Shown piece by piece: positions 43,926-53,472 of a DNA stretch of 64,000 nt. Made by a program: the position numbers and the translations under genes. Origin of the DNA: Mesorhizobium sp. (GTDB taxonomy: Bacteria; Pseudomonadota; Alphaproteobacteria; Rhizobiales; Rhizobiaceae). The stretch lies in assembly GCF_004962245.1 (NCBI RefSeq), contig NZ_SUHQ01000014.1:1-64000 (forward strand), read 5' to 3'. Numbering within the stretch: position 1 is the first letter of the stretch; each line of letters begins with the position of its first letter. Under the pieces are notes generated by a model. It had not been told where the DNA came from, made no database searches, and saw nothing but the letters and a program-made list of their open reading frames with translations.

Positions 43926-45419
43926 ATGCCACAGCGAAACGACACGGCCATATGGTCCGGCCTGTTCCGGATTTCGGCGGAATCCGGCCAGACCCTGCAG
44001 GCGCAGATCCGTCAGGCGATTGTCGCCGCCATCCTCGACCGGCAGATCGCCGCCTCGATGCCGCTTCCATCCTGCCGGATCCTGGCCGAGAAACTAGGCG
44101 TAGCGCGCGGCACCGTGGTGCTGGCCTTCCAGCAGCTCGTCGACCAGGGTTTCCTGGTGGCGCGCGAACGGCGCGGCCATTTCGTCAATCCCGAGGTGCT
44201 GGCGACACCGGCGAGGCCGCATCAGAAGGCGCCCGACCAGGCCAACGAGATCGACTGGAAGGCGCGCCGGCAGATCGCGGCAAGTGACATGCCGCCGCCT
44301 GCCAAGCACGACAACTGGATCAAGTCGTCCTACCCGTTCGTCTATGGCCAGTTCGATCCGGCGCTGTTCCCGACCGCAGAATGGCGCGAGTGCAACCGCA
44401 TGGCGCTCGCCGTGCTCGAGATCCGCAACTGGGCATCCGACATGGTCGATCGCGACGATCCGCTCCTGATCGAGCAGATCCAGGCGCGGCTGTTGCCGCG
44501 GCGCGGCATCTTCGCCAATCCCGACGAGATCATCGTGACGCTCGGCGCGCAGAACGCGCTCTATATGCTGGCAACGCTGCTGATGACCAAGGGCTCCAAG
44601 GTGGCCATGGAAGACCCCGGCTATCCCGACGCGCGCTCGATCTTCCGGCTGGCCGGCGCCGACGTCACACCGGTTCCGGTCGACCACTCCGGCATCGTAA
44701 CCGCTTCCATTCCCAATGATTCCGGCTTCGTTTTCGTGACGCCCAGCCACCATTGCCCGACCATGGTGCCGCTGTCGGCGGAGCGCCGGCAGGACCTGCT
44801 GGCGCGGGCCACTCGCCACAATCAGATCATCATCGAGGACGGCTATGACAGCCAGCTTTTGGACGAAGCGCCGCAGCAGGCGCTGAAGAGCCTCGACCGT
44901 TCCGGCCGCGTCATCTATGTCGGCTCGATGTCGAAGACGCTGGCCCCCGGTCTGCGGCTCGGCTACATCGTCGCCTCGGCCGGGCTGATTGCAGAGCTTC
45001 GCGCGCTGCGCCGGTTCATGCTGCGTCATCCGCCGGCCAACAACCAGCGCGCGGTCGCGCTGTTCCTGTCGCTCGGCCATCACGAGGCGCTGGTGCGGCG
45101 GCTGTCGAGCGCCTTTGACGAACGGCGCAAGCGTCTGATCCATGCGATTTCCGCCTTCTTGCCGGAGTGGCGCTCGACCGATTCGGCCGGCGGCGCATCG
45201 CTCTGGCTCGAGGGGCCGCGCGGCACCGATTCGCGCGGGCTGGCCGAGGCGGCCGCCTCGCGCAGCGTCATCATCGAGCCCGGCGACCGCTTCTTCGACC
45301 GCACCGAAAAGCCGTCGCGCTTCATGCGGCTGGGCATCTCCTCGATCGCGCTGCAGCACATCGAACCCGGCATCCGCGAACTGGCGACGGCGGCCGGGCG
45401 CAGGCCGGCAGCGGCTTGA
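43926..45419 (+). CDS. MocR-type regulator (GntR winged helix fused to aminotransferase domain)
   Basis: The 497-residue protein joins an N-terminal GntR winged helix (TLQAQIRQAIVAAILDRQI ... LPSCRILAEKLGVARGTVVLAFQQL) to a class I aminotransferase-like domain (about 130-490) with the PLP Lys in VGSMSKTLAPGLRLGY. MocR proteins sense PLP with an amino compound and switch nearby metabolic genes. The trimethylamine-methyltransferase-family gene downstream is the likely target. ATG 43926 follows GAGG; an upstream frame start at 43860 lacks domain support. Confidence 0.9.
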   Translation: MPQRNDTAIWSGLFRISAESGQTLQAQIRQAIVAAILDRQIAASMPLPSCRILAEKLGVARGTVVLAFQQLVDQGFLVARERRGHFVNPEVLATPARPHQKAPDQANEIDWKARRQIAASDMPPPAKHDNWIKSSYPFVYGQFDPALFPTAEWRECNRMALAVLEIRNWASDMVDRDDPLLIEQIQARLLPRRGIFANPDEIIVTLGAQNALYMLATLLMTKGSKVAMEDPGYPDARSIFRLAGADVTPVPVDHSGIVTASIPNDSGFVFVTPSHHCPTMVPLSAERRQDLLARATRHNQIIIEDGYDSQLLDEAPQQALKSLDRSGRVIYVGSMSKTLAPGLRLGYIVASAGLIAELRALRRFMLRHPPANNQRAVALFLSLGHHEALVRRLSSAFDERRKRLIHAISAFLPEWRSTDSAGGASLWLEGPRGTDSRGLAEAAASRSVIIEPGDRFFDRTEKPSRFMRLGISSIALQHIEPGIRELATAAGRRPAAA

Positions 45420-45470
45420 TGCCTCGTCCGGGCAAGGGACGGCCACGGTTCTTTAGCGCCCTGGCATATG

Positions 45471-45576
45471 TGACGGGACCGTCTGGCTCATAGGCTGTAC
45501 CAATGCCGGCGGCATAGTTCGAGGCATAAGGGGACGAAGCAGGCCGATGGTGGACCAACCACCGCCGCCCGCTTCG
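45471..45576 (+). promoter_or_regulatory. Leader of the MttB-family gene: palindrome and hairpin
   Basis: GACGG-GA-CCGTC (45472-45483), preceded by T, resembles the TGACG/CGTCA half sites upstream of the MocR gene but with shorter spacing. Downstream, CGAAGC (45535-45540) pairs with GCTTCG (45571-45576) around an inner GGTGG-ACCAA-CCACC hairpin, ending about 22 nt before the start codon of the next gene. It could act as an operator plus a leader structure affecting translation. Confidence 0.4.
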
Positions 45577-45598
45577 CAGCTAAAGGTGGAGTGCCTCC

Positions 45599-47188
45599 AT
45601 GTCAGTGGCTGTTGAGAAGCCGGATACGCCCTCGGACCAACGTTCGCGGCGTTCCGGCGGGCGCGAAGCGCGCCGCGCTATGCGGGCGGCGCCACTTGCC
45701 GACGATATCAGGCCGGTGCGCGCCGGCCTCGAAGGCGGAAGCTACGGACCGCTCAGCGAAAACGACCGCGAGCGCATCCACGAGGCGGTGCTGACGCTCC
45801 TGGAAACGGTCGGCTTCGCCAACGCCATCCCGTCCTGCATCGAGGCGTTGACCAAGGTCGGCGCCACCCTCGGCGAGGACGGCCGCATTCGTTTTCCGCG
45901 CGCGCTCGTCCTCGACACCATCAAGAAAGCGGCGCGGCATTTCACCTTGCACGGCCAGGATCCCAAGCACGACATGGTGATCCAGGGCAAGCGCGTGCAT
46001 TACGGCACGGCGGGCGCCGCCGTGCATCTGGTCGATGTCGAGAAGCGCGAGTATCGCGAGTCGCTGCTGCAGGACATCTACGACGCCGCCCGCATCGTCG
46101 AAGGGCTGGACAACATCCATTTCTTCCAGCGGCCGATGGTGCCGCGCGATATTCCCGATCCGCTCGACATGGATTTCAACACGCTTTACGCATGCGTGAT
46201 GGGCACGTCGAAGCATGTCGGCACGTCCTTCACAGTGCGTGAAAACGTCAAGCCGGCGCTCGACATGCTCTATGCGATTGCCGGCGGCGAGGAGAACTTC
46301 CGGGCCCGGCCGTTCGTGTCGAATTCGAACTGCTTCGTCGTGCCGCCGATGAAATTCGCCGAGGACGCCTGCGGCGTGCTCGAAGCCTGCGTCGAGGGCG
46401 GCATCCCGATCCTGTTGCTGTCGGCCGGCCAGGCGGGCGCCACGGCACCCGCGGCGATTGCCGGTGCGGTGGTGCAAGCGGTGGCCGAGGTGCTCGCCGG
46501 CCTCGTCTACGTCAACGCCATCAAACCGGGGCATCCGGCGATCTTCGGCACCTGGCCGTTCGTCTCGGACCTCAGGACCGGCGCCATGTCCGGCGGTTCG
46601 GCCGAGCAAGCGGTGCTGACCGCGGCCTGCGCCCAGATGGCGCAATTCTACGATCTGCCGGGCGGTTCGGCCGCCGGCATGACGGATTCGAAATTGCCGG
46701 ATATTCAGTCCGGTTACGAAAAGGGCATCACCGATGTGATGGCCGGCCTTGCCGGCCTCAACCTTGTCTACGAATCGGCCGGCATGCACGCCTCGCTGCT
46801 CGGCTTCTGCCTGGAAAGCCTGATCATCGACAACGACATGCTCGGCCATTGCCTGCGCTGCGTACGCGGCATCGAGGTGACCGACGAGTCGCTGTCGATC
46901 GACACCATCACCGATGTCTGCCTGAAGGGGCCGGGTCACTACCTCGGCAATGAGCAGACGCTCAGGCTGATGCAGACTGAATATTTCTATCCGGCGGTCG
47001 GCGATCGCTTTTCTCCGAAGGAATGGAACGAGAAAGGCAGGCCCGACATCTTGCAGCGGGCAATCATCGAGAAGAAACGCATCCTCGCCGAGCGCTTCCC
47101 GCGCCATGTGCCGAAGCCGGTCGACGACAAGTTGCGCGCTCGCTTCGGCAATCTGATCCAGCTGCCGCGCAGCGGCATGGGCGGCTGA
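45599..47188 (+). CDS. Trimethylamine methyltransferase (MttB)-family protein, non-pyrrolysine
   Basis: The 529-residue product matches the MttB superfamily along its length (ENDRERIHEAVLTLLETVGFANAIPSCIEALTKVGA; TGAMSGGSAEQAVLTAACAQMAQFYDLPGGSAAGMTDSK). There is no in-frame amber codon, so it belongs to the non-pyrrolysine group, some of which demethylate glycine betaine or related quaternary amines to a corrinoid protein. No corrinoid protein or reactivase gene lies in the window, so the methyl acceptor is unknown. An Arg-rich leader of about 40 residues precedes the core. The MocR gene upstream probably controls it. Confidence 0.85.
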   Translation: MSVAVEKPDTPSDQRSRRSGGREARRAMRAAPLADDIRPVRAGLEGGSYGPLSENDRERIHEAVLTLLETVGFANAIPSCIEALTKVGATLGEDGRIRFPRALVLDTIKKAARHFTLHGQDPKHDMVIQGKRVHYGTAGAAVHLVDVEKREYRESLLQDIYDAARIVEGLDNIHFFQRPMVPRDIPDPLDMDFNTLYACVMGTSKHVGTSFTVRENVKPALDMLYAIAGGEENFRARPFVSNSNCFVVPPMKFAEDACGVLEACVEGGIPILLLSAGQAGATAPAAIAGAVVQAVAEVLAGLVYVNAIKPGHPAIFGTWPFVSDLRTGAMSGGSAEQAVLTAACAQMAQFYDLPGGSAAGMTDSKLPDIQSGYEKGITDVMAGLAGLNLVYESAGMHASLLGFCLESLIIDNDMLGHCLRCVRGIEVTDESLSIDTITDVCLKGPGHYLGNEQTLRLMQTEYFYPAVGDRFSPKEWNEKGRPDILQRAIIEKKRILAERFPRHVPKPVDDKLRARFGNLIQLPRSGMGG

Positions 47189-47209
47189 GCACGCTTCTCC
47201 TCGGAACGG

Positions 47210-47608
47210 TCAATCTGTGCTCAACCCGTAGCGCTCGACGACCTCGCCATTGATCAGCTTGGCATGCAGCGTCATCAGTATGATTTGCGCATCGAAGCTG
47301 TCGCCGGCCTCAAGGGCGGCCTCGATCCGGCGCTCCGCATCCAGCGTATGTTCATGCCCGTTGGACAATCCGAACGCTTCCGGCCCGGCAATACAATAGC
47401 CAAGCAGCAGCGCCACCGGTGGATAGGCTTGTGGCGGCGGCTCGTCGGGCCAGTGATCCTTCATCAGATTGACGACGGTGAGCTTTGCTCCCTCCGGCAC
47501 AAGGGCCGGGTGAAGGTCGACGCCGCGCAACGCGGCGTCGAGTTGCCTGAGGTCGCCCGAACGGCCGAACATTCCGAGGAAGCCTAGGGAAGAGCGCCGT
47601 CTCGCCAT
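47210..47608 (-). CDS. Hypothetical protein (132 aa)
   Basis: I do not recognise this protein. It has a basic N-terminus (MARRRSSLGFLGMFG), then a small mixed domain with LTVVNLMKDHWPDEPPPQAYPPVALLLGYCIAGPEAFG and an acidic helix near the C-terminus. ATG 47608 is chosen because the longer frame reads through the chrA 3' end. It lies 53 bp downstream of chrA on the same strand and converges with the MttB-family gene. Confidence 0.6.
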   Translation of the reverse strand: MARRRSSLGFLGMFGRSGDLRQLDAALRGVDLHPALVPEGAKLTVVNLMKDHWPDEPPPQAYPPVALLLGYCIAGPEAFGLSNGHEHTLDAERRIEAALEAGDSFDAQIILMTLHAKLINGEVVERYGLSTD

Positions 47609-47661
47609 GATGTTCCTATCCGAATGCCCGAAACCGCGGCGCAGCGGCAGTCGCGCAGCCA

Positions 47662-49044
47662 CTACCCGCCCGCCGACAGCAACAAAACACCGGCGAGAGC
47701 CGATCCCGCCAGCGTCGGCAGCATGCCGATCTTCAACTTCAGGATGGCGATCATGGCGGCACATGACAGCAGCGCCGCGCGCCAGTCGATCGATGAAACC
47801 ACCGGCACATCCATGCCAAGGCCGATGTTGCGCACCTCGCCGAAGATGACGTGCAAGGCGAACCATAGAGCGAGATTCATGATGACGCCGACGACGGCGG
47901 CGGTGATCGCGCCCAGCGCCGCCGACAGCGCCTTGTTGCCGCGCAGGGATTCTATGTAGGGCCCGCCGAGGAATATCCAGAAGAAGCAAGGGGTGAACGT
48001 CGCCCACAGCGTGAGCATCGCCCCAAGCGATCCGGCAAGCAGCGGGCTCAACGATCCGGATTGGCGGAACGCGGCAAGGAAGCCGACGAACTGCAGGACC
48101 AGGATGAGCGGACCGGGCGTCGTTTCGGCAAGCCCGAGGCCATCGACCATCTCACCGGGTGCCAGCCAGCCGAAGGATTCGACCGCCGCCTGCGCGACAT
48201 AGGCCAGGACCGCGTAGGCGCCGCCGAAGGTGACAACCGCCATGACGCTGAAGAAGCCACCGATCTGCGTCCACACGCTGGCGGATCCGGTGAATGCCCA
48301 GATCAGAAAGACGGGGGCGAGCCAGATCGGCAGCCAGATCGCCAAAGTGCGCGGCGCATGCCATCGCGTCGGGCTGACGTGGGTCAGCTCGCCGCGCTCG
48401 AACATCAGATCGACCGCGCCCTTGATGTCGTGAACCGCGTCCTTGCCGTGCGCCGCGCCGGAAAAGAGGGCTGGCGCAATACGGTTTCCGATCCAGCCCG
48501 TCAGGCCCGCAAGCAGGATGATGAGCGGAAACGGCACGTTCAATGCATAGATGGCGATGAAGGCGGCGAGCGCGATCGACACCATGACCCGGTTCTTCAA
48601 GGCGCGCCGTCCGATCCGGATCATCGCTTCGATCACGACGGCGAGCACGGCCGCTTTCACCCCGAAAAACAGCGCCTCGACGAGGGGGGCGTCGCCATAC
48701 AGCGCATAGAAGATGCTCAAGGTGAGCATCACCAGCGCGCCCGGCGCGACGAAGAGGATGCCGGCGACCAGGCCGCCGAGCGTCCGATGCAGCAGCCAGC
48801 CAATATAGATGGCGAGCTGCTGCGCTTCCGGGCCGGGCAGCAGCATGCAGTAGTTCAACGCATGCAGGAAACGTTGCTCGCCGATCCAACGCCGTTCCTC
48901 GACCAATTCCTTGTGCATGAGCGCGATCTGCCCGGCCGGCCCGCCGAAGCTGAGCAGGCCGATCTTCGCCCAGAGCCTTACGCCTTCGCGGAAGGTTGGC
49001 GCAGCCGGCGCCTCCCCCGTTTTTCCCGCAGAAGGGGCGCTCAT
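47662..49044 (-). CDS. chrA: Chromate transporter ChrA
   Basis: The 460-residue membrane protein is a long-chain (two-domain) CHR-family transporter that exports chromate and lowers its toxicity. Both halves carry family motifs: KIGLLSFGGPAGQIALMHKELVEERRW with ALNYCMLLPGPEAQQLAIYIGW in the first, and TFGGAYAVLAYVAQAAVESFGW with LGLAETTPGPLILVLQFVGF in the second. ATG 49044 overlaps the chrB stop by four bases. Confidence 0.93.
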   Translation of the reverse strand: MSAPSAGKTGEAPAAPTFREGVRLWAKIGLLSFGGPAGQIALMHKELVEERRWIGEQRFLHALNYCMLLPGPEAQQLAIYIGWLLHRTLGGLVAGILFVAPGALVMLTLSIFYALYGDAPLVEALFFGVKAAVLAVVIEAMIRIGRRALKNRVMVSIALAAFIAIYALNVPFPLIILLAGLTGWIGNRIAPALFSGAAHGKDAVHDIKGAVDLMFERGELTHVSPTRWHAPRTLAIWLPIWLAPVFLIWAFTGSASVWTQIGGFFSVMAVVTFGGAYAVLAYVAQAAVESFGWLAPGEMVDGLGLAETTPGPLILVLQFVGFLAAFRQSGSLSPLLAGSLGAMLTLWATFTPCFFWIFLGGPYIESLRGNKALSAALGAITAAVVGVIMNLALWFALHVIFGEVRNIGLGMDVPVVSSIDWRAALLSCAAMIAILKLKIGMLPTLAGSALAGVLLLSAGG

Positions 49045-49859
49045 GCTGGCTTGCCCGTGCTTGGCCAGTTGTGCGTTTCCTCGGTGGCGTCGCGGCACCA
49101 TCGGAAAAACGCATCGTAAAGCAGCATGCCTGCCTCCAACTGTTCCAGATCGTCGCGAAACATCCGCGACAGGCCAAGCGAGGCGGCCAGGAATCCGGCT
49201 GCCTGGGGAACCAGATCGAGGCTTGCGGTGTCGGCTGCGCGCACAATCGTGGCGAGGCGATCGATCGGTTCGGATTCGAGCCCGAACTCTTCGATCATCG
49301 TGTCGAAGGTGCAGCGTTCGCCGCGGTGAGTCCAGAACACATTGTCGATGTCGAAAGGCACGGCCCGAAAGCGATCCGCAACGGCCGACACTTCGGCCGC
49401 CTCGACAAAGAGGAAGACCGCGCCCGGATCGATGAAACGCCGGATCAGCCAGGGACAGGCGATGCGATCGACCTTAGGGCGGGCCCGCGTCACCCACACG
49501 GTGCGGCCTCTTTCATCGCGGGGCGGCATCTTGTCGGTGCGGACCAAGAGCCCTTTGGCATCGCGCCAAGCCTCGAACCCGCCTTCGAGGGATTCGGCGG
49601 CAATGCCCTCATGCCGCAGCCACGCGGCCACGCCTTGCGAGAGCTTTTGGCCTTTTTGGCAAACGACTGTCACTCGACTGCCGACGAATTCGGACGCCCA
49701 GGTCGAGACGGTTTTGAAATCACGCCGGGTTGAGGCTGGCAGCAGGCGCGGATCGGCGTTGTAGTCCTCTTCGATGCGGACATCGATGATTGCGGGCGCG
49801 CCCGGCAGACCAATCAGACGGGACAGTTGCGATACGGTGATAGCGGTTGTCGATGGCAT
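49041..49859 (-). CDS. chrB: Chromate resistance protein ChrB-type with rhodanese domain
   Basis: The 272-residue protein has an N-terminal rhodanese-like domain (residues about 5-110; its active loop reads VVCQKGQKLSQG with Cys) and a C-terminal ChrB domain (VWVTRARPKVDRIACPWLIRRFIDPGAVFLFV). ChrB-type proteins accompany chrA and act as chromate-responsive regulators or resistance factors. AAGGAGGTGG precedes ATG 49859. It is coupled to chrA. Confidence 0.85.
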   Translation of the reverse strand: MPSTTAITVSQLSRLIGLPGAPAIIDVRIEEDYNADPRLLPASTRRDFKTVSTWASEFVGSRVTVVCQKGQKLSQGVAAWLRHEGIAAESLEGGFEAWRDAKGLLVRTDKMPPRDERGRTVWVTRARPKVDRIACPWLIRRFIDPGAVFLFVEAAEVSAVADRFRAVPFDIDNVFWTHRGERCTFDTMIEEFGLESEPIDRLATIVRAADTASLDLVPQAAGFLAASLGLSRMFRDDLEQLEAGMLLYDAFFRWCRDATEETHNWPSTGKPA

Positions 49860-50079
49860 GGCGTCCACCTCCTTGAGAGAGAAGCTTGGACGCGAACGTT
49901 GGGCTGACGCCTCACGGGGTCGTCGCGATGCACCCCTTGCCATAATCGTGGGTTCGTCGCGCCCGCTTGTCAAGCATCATCCGTCGCCCTTGTCCCATGC
50001 TGTCCGCCAAGCGGTCCGGGAAAAAAGGACACAGGTCGATTGCACTGGCACCTTGCGTAGGTTGACAGGCGGATAGGTC

Positions 50080-50100
50080 ACCTATATTTAACTTATAGGT
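50080..50100. promoter_or_regulatory. ArsR-type operator/promoter
   Basis: ACCTATA (50080-50086) and TATAGGT (50094-50100) form a perfect inverted repeat around 7 nt, inside an AT-rich patch 25 bp before the ArsR start. It sits where a -10 box would be, so binding of the ArsR dimer would repress its own operon. The divergent chrB promoter lies in the same 265-bp gap. Confidence 0.6.
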
Positions 50101-50124
50101 TAATTAACTTTCAGGCTAATCGAT

Positions 50125-50475
50125 ATGCCAACAGACCACCTCTCGACGACATTCGCCACGCTGGCCGATCCGACGCGGCGCGCCATATTGGCAAGGCTGG
50201 CACTTGGCGAAGCGACCGTGAATGAGCTGGCAGCCCCCTTCGCCATGAGCCTGCCGGCAGTCTCCAAGCACCTCAAAGTGCTGGAGCACGCCGGCCTGAT
50301 CAAGCGCGGCCGCGAGGCGCAGTGGCGGCCATGCCGGCTGGAAGCTGGGCCGCTGAAGGAGGTGGCCGGCTGGCTGGAGCACTATCGCCGCTTCTGGGAC
50401 GACAGTTTCGATCGCATGGCCGACTATCTCAAGGAAATCCAGAGCAAGGGAGACCCGAATGGCCGCAAGAACTGA
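50125..50475 (+). CDS. ArsR-family transcriptional regulator
   Basis: The 116-residue winged-helix protein has the ArsR core ATLADPTRRAILARLALGEATVNELAAPFAMSLPAVSKHLKVLEHAGLIKR. It lacks the CVC metal site of arsenic sensors, as is typical of the ArsR group paired with SRPBCC proteins. Its 3' end overlaps the SRPBCC gene by 17 nt. The inverted repeat at 50080-50100 is its likely operator. Confidence 0.92.
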   Translation: MPTDHLSTTFATLADPTRRAILARLALGEATVNELAAPFAMSLPAVSKHLKVLEHAGLIKRGREAQWRPCRLEAGPLKEVAGWLEHYRRFWDDSFDRMADYLKEIQSKGDPNGRKN

Positions 50476-50926
50476 GACAGCCGAAGCACCGCAATACGCA
50501 CTGGAGATTTCGCGCCTATTCGATGCACCGCCGGGTCTGGTGTTCAAGCTGTGGACGACGCCGGAGCATCTGGTGCGCTGGTGGGGTCCGAAGAATTTTT
50601 CCTCGACTACGGAAATACTCGAATTCCGCGAAGGCGGACGCTACCGCCACCTTATCCACAGGCCCGACGGCCAGACCTATGCGATGTCGGGGGTCTTTCG
50701 CGAGATTGTCCAGGCAAAGCGCATCGTGTTCACATTTGCTTGGGACGAAGGCGACTTCCAGGATCGGGTCGAGACCCTGGTGACGGTTTCCATCACCGCC
50801 GAAGGCGACCGCACACGACTGACCTTCAGGCAAGAGCCGTTCGCAGACATCGAAACCCGGGATTCTCATATTGAGGGCTGGAGCGAATGCCTGGACAAGC
50901 TCGACGTCTATCTGGCGAGCATTTGA
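50459..50926 (+). CDS. SRPBCC (AHSA1-like) domain protein
   Basis: The 155-residue product has the AHSA1/START fold pattern LEISRLFDAPPGLVFKLWTTPEHLVRWWGPKNF and a C-terminal helix EGWSECLDKLDVYLAS. These proteins bind hydrophobic ligands in a helix-grip cavity and are commonly paired with ArsR repressors, presumably as part of a stress or small-molecule response. Function is not established. Confidence 0.88.
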   Translation: MAARTETAEAPQYALEISRLFDAPPGLVFKLWTTPEHLVRWWGPKNFSSTTEILEFREGGRYRHLIHRPDGQTYAMSGVFREIVQAKRIVFTFAWDEGDFQDRVETLVTVSITAEGDRTRLTFRQEPFADIETRDSHIEGWSECLDKLDVYLASI

Positions 50927-50993
50927 GAGGGAGTCTCGCTCGGCAGCCCTTCGGGCGCAGCCAGCACAATTCAAGACCCACGAGGGCAAAACA

Positions 50994-51413
50994 ATGAAAA
51001 AGACCTATCATGGCAGCTGTCATTGCGGCGCGGTGCGTTTCGAAGCCGATATCGACCTCGCCGAGGGCATCCGCAAATGCAATTGCAGCTTCTGCTGGAA
51101 GCTCGGCTACCGGAAATCCTTCGCGGCCTATGAGGCCGTGCGCGTGACGGATGGCCGCGACGGAATGCGGGAGTACAAGGCGACGCCATCCAACTGGCCG
51201 GAAGGCGACATCAACCACTATATGTGCCCGAACTGCGGCGCGAATTTTCTCTCGCGCGGCTATCTTGACTTTATGGGCGGGAATTTCTGGGCGGTGAACG
51301 TCGCCTGCCTCGACGACGTCACCGAAGAGGAGTTGGCCGCGGCACCAATCGTCTACGAGGATGGTAAGCGCGACCGGCAGGACCAGGCGCCGGAGATCAC
51401 CGGGTATTTGTGA
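50994..51413 (+). CDS. GFA-family zinc protein (glutathione-dependent formaldehyde-activating enzyme-like)
   Basis: The 139-residue product has the GFA cysteine pattern GSCHCGAVRF, KCNCSFCWK and MCPNCGANF, which binds structural and catalytic Zn. Family members react with glutathione adducts; most, like this one, are uncharacterised. ATG 50994 follows CGAGGG. It is the third gene after the ArsR and SRPBCC genes, 67 bp downstream, and may share their promoter. Confidence 0.85.
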   Translation: MKKTYHGSCHCGAVRFEADIDLAEGIRKCNCSFCWKLGYRKSFAAYEAVRVTDGRDGMREYKATPSNWPEGDINHYMCPNCGANFLSRGYLDFMGGNFWAVNVACLDDVTEEELAAAPIVYEDGKRDRQDQAPEITGYL

Positions 51414-51463
51414 GCGGCGGAGTCAGGCAAGCCAAGGCAGAAATGCCGCCATAGGACATCTGA

Positions 51464-51490
51464 CGGCGGCTTGATCGGATCAAGCCGCCG
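51464..51490. terminator. Bidirectional terminator-like hairpin
   Basis: CGGCGGCTTGATC (51464-51476) and GATCAAGCCGCCG (51478-51490) are perfectly complementary around a single base, so the real loop opens a few pairs. It lies between the convergent GFA gene and dehydratase gene. No strong T-run follows on either strand. Confidence 0.6.
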
Positions 51491-51517
51491 GTTGCGGAAA
51501 GCGCCGCAGAGCGGCGT

Positions 51518-53323
51518 TTAGTGATTGTCCCGCGGCACGCCGCTGGTGTGCGCCACATCCTGGTATTTCACTGCCGGCTTCAGCACCATTCCTTCGGAAA
51601 ACTGATCGACCATGCCGCGCTGGATCTCCTGCCACGGCGTCTGGTGCTTGGGGTAGTGATAGCCGCCATTGTTCTGCAGTTCGGCGCGGCGGCGCGTGAT
51701 CTCGTCATCGGTGACGAGAATGTCGGCGGTGCCCTTGCGCAGGTCGATGCGGACGCGGTCGCCGGTCTTCAACAGTGCCAACCCGCCGCCTATGGCCGCT
51801 TCGGGCGAAGCGTTGAGGATCGATGGCGAACCCGATGTGCCCGATTGGCGGCCATCGCCGATGCAGGCCAACGCATGGATGCCCTTCTTGATGAGATGGG
51901 CCGGCGGCTGCATGTTGACGACTTCGGCGCCGCCCGGATAACCGATCGGACCGGCGCCACGCATGAACAGGATCGTGTGCTCGTCGATGCCTTGCGCCGG
52001 ATCGTCGATGCGGGCGTGATAGTCCTCGGGCCCGTCGAAGACCATGGCGTTGCCCTCGAAGGCCTCGGGATCCTTCGGATTGGACAGATAGCGTTCACGA
52101 AATTCGGGCGAGATGCCGCTGGTCTTCATGATCGCCGAATCGAACAGATTGCCCTTGAGATTGATGAAGCCGGCATTGGCCTTCAGCGGTTCGGCGACAG
52201 TGCGGATGACGTCGAGATTCTCGTTGACGGCCGCGCTGCAATTGTCGCCCATCGTCCTGCCGTTGACGGTCATGGCGTCGGGATGAGGCAACAGCCCGGC
52301 CTTCATCAGTTCGGCCACGACCGCCGGCACGCCACCGGCATGGTGATAGTCCTCGCCGAGATATTCGCCCGACGGCTGCAGATTGACGAGAAGCGGTATC
52401 TCGAGGCCGACCTTCTGCCAATCGTCATTGTCGAGCGGCACGCCGAGGTGGCGGGCGATGGCGTTGAGATGGATCGGCGCGTTGGTCGAGCCGCCGATGG
52501 CCGAGTTGACGACGATGGCGTTTTCGAAGGCCTTGCGGGTCATGATGTCGGAGGGCTTCAGATCCTCATGCACCATGTCGACGATGCGTTTTCCCGTCTC
52601 GTAGGCGATCTGGCCGCGCTCGCGATAGGGCGCCGGAATGGCGGCCGAGCCCGGCAGCTGCATGCCGAGCGCCTCGGCCAGCGAGTTCATGGTGGTGGCG
52701 GTGCCCATGGTGTTGCAGTAGCCGGTGGACGGCGCCGAGGAGGCGACGATGTCCATGAACTCGTCATAGTCGATCTCACCGGCCGACAGGCGCTGGCGCG
52801 ATTCCCAGACGATGGTGCCGGAGCCGGTGCGCTTACCCTTGTGCCAGCCGTTGAGCATCGGGCCGACCGACAGCGCGATGGCCGGAATGTTGACGGTGGC
52901 CGCAGCCATCAGCAAGGCCGGCGTCGTCTTGTCGCAGCCGATGGTGAGCACGACACCGTCGAGCGGATAGCCGTAGAGCACCTCGACCAGGCTGAGATAG
53001 GCAAGGTTGCGGTCGAGTGCGGCGGTCGGGCGTTTGCCCGTTTCCTGGATCGGGTGGCAAGGAAACTCGAAAGGGATGCCGCCCATCGACACGATGCCCT
53101 CGCGCACGCGCTTGGCCAGTTCGAGATGATGGCGGTTGCAAGGCGACAGGTCCGAGCCGGTCTGGGCGATGCCGATCAGCGGCTTGCCCGACATCAGTTC
53201 AGCACGCGTCAGCCCGTAATTCAGGTAGCGCTCGAGGTAAAGCGCCGTCATGCCCGGATTGTCGGGATTGTCGAACCACTCCTGCGAGCGAAATTTCTTC
53301 TTTCCGGTGGGGGCGCCTGCCAT
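51518..53323 (-). CDS. IlvD/Edd-family dehydratase (sugar-acid/L-arabinonate-like)
   Basis: The 601-residue enzyme has the IlvD/Edd fold with three conserved cysteines, Cys62 (DLSPCNRH), Cys130 (IGCDKTTPA) and Cys203 (GYCNTMGTA), that bind an Fe-S cluster. The segments [10 protein letters not shown] and [20 protein letters not shown] are typical of the pentonate dehydratase branch. No ilv genes are nearby, so sugar-acid dehydration is more likely than branched-chain amino-acid synthesis. Of two adjacent ATGs, 53323 has the better spacing to GGAGA. Confidence 0.88.
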   Translation of the reverse strand: MAGAPTGKKKFRSQEWFDNPDNPGMTALYLERYLNYGLTRAELMSGKPLIGIAQTGSDLSPCNRHHLELAKRVREGIVSMGGIPFEFPCHPIQETGKRPTAALDRNLAYLSLVEVLYGYPLDGVVLTIGCDKTTPALLMAAATVNIPAIALSVGPMLNGWHKGKRTGSGTIVWESRQRLSAGEIDYDEFMDIVASSAPSTGYCNTMGTATTMNSLAEALGMQLPGSAAIPAPYRERGQIAYETGKRIVDMVHEDLKPSDIMTRKAFENAIVVNSAIGGSTNAPIHLNAIARHLGVPLDNDDWQKVGLEIPLLVNLQPSGEYLGEDYHHAGGVPAVVAELMKAGLLPHPDAMTVNGRTMGDNCSAAVNENLDVIRTVAEPLKANAGFINLKGNLFDSAIMKTSGISPEFRERYLSNPKDPEAFEGNAMVFDGPEDYHARIDDPAQGIDEHTILFMRGAGPIGYPGGAEVVNMQPPAHLIKKGIHALACIGDGRQSGTSGSPSILNASPEAAIGGGLALLKTGDRVRIDLRKGTADILVTDDEITRRRAELQNNGGYHYPKHQTPWQEIQRGMVDQFSEGMVLKPAVKYQDVAHTSGVPRDNH

Positions 53324-53472
53324 CATGGTCTCCGTATTTGTATGACAAATCGATATGACAACGCGCGAGAGCAAGCAAGGGGGACGCGCGATCCGAAACC
53401 GGACTTTGGTGCGATAGACATGTGAGCGCCCCTGCGCTACGGCTTTGTGACTGTCTTGTCGGGGAGATTTTC

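Noticed and set aside
51518..53323. Assignment as ilvD of branched-chain amino-acid synthesis
   Set aside because: The sequence features and lack of ilv neighbours fit the sugar-acid dehydratase branch better, so no gene symbol is given.
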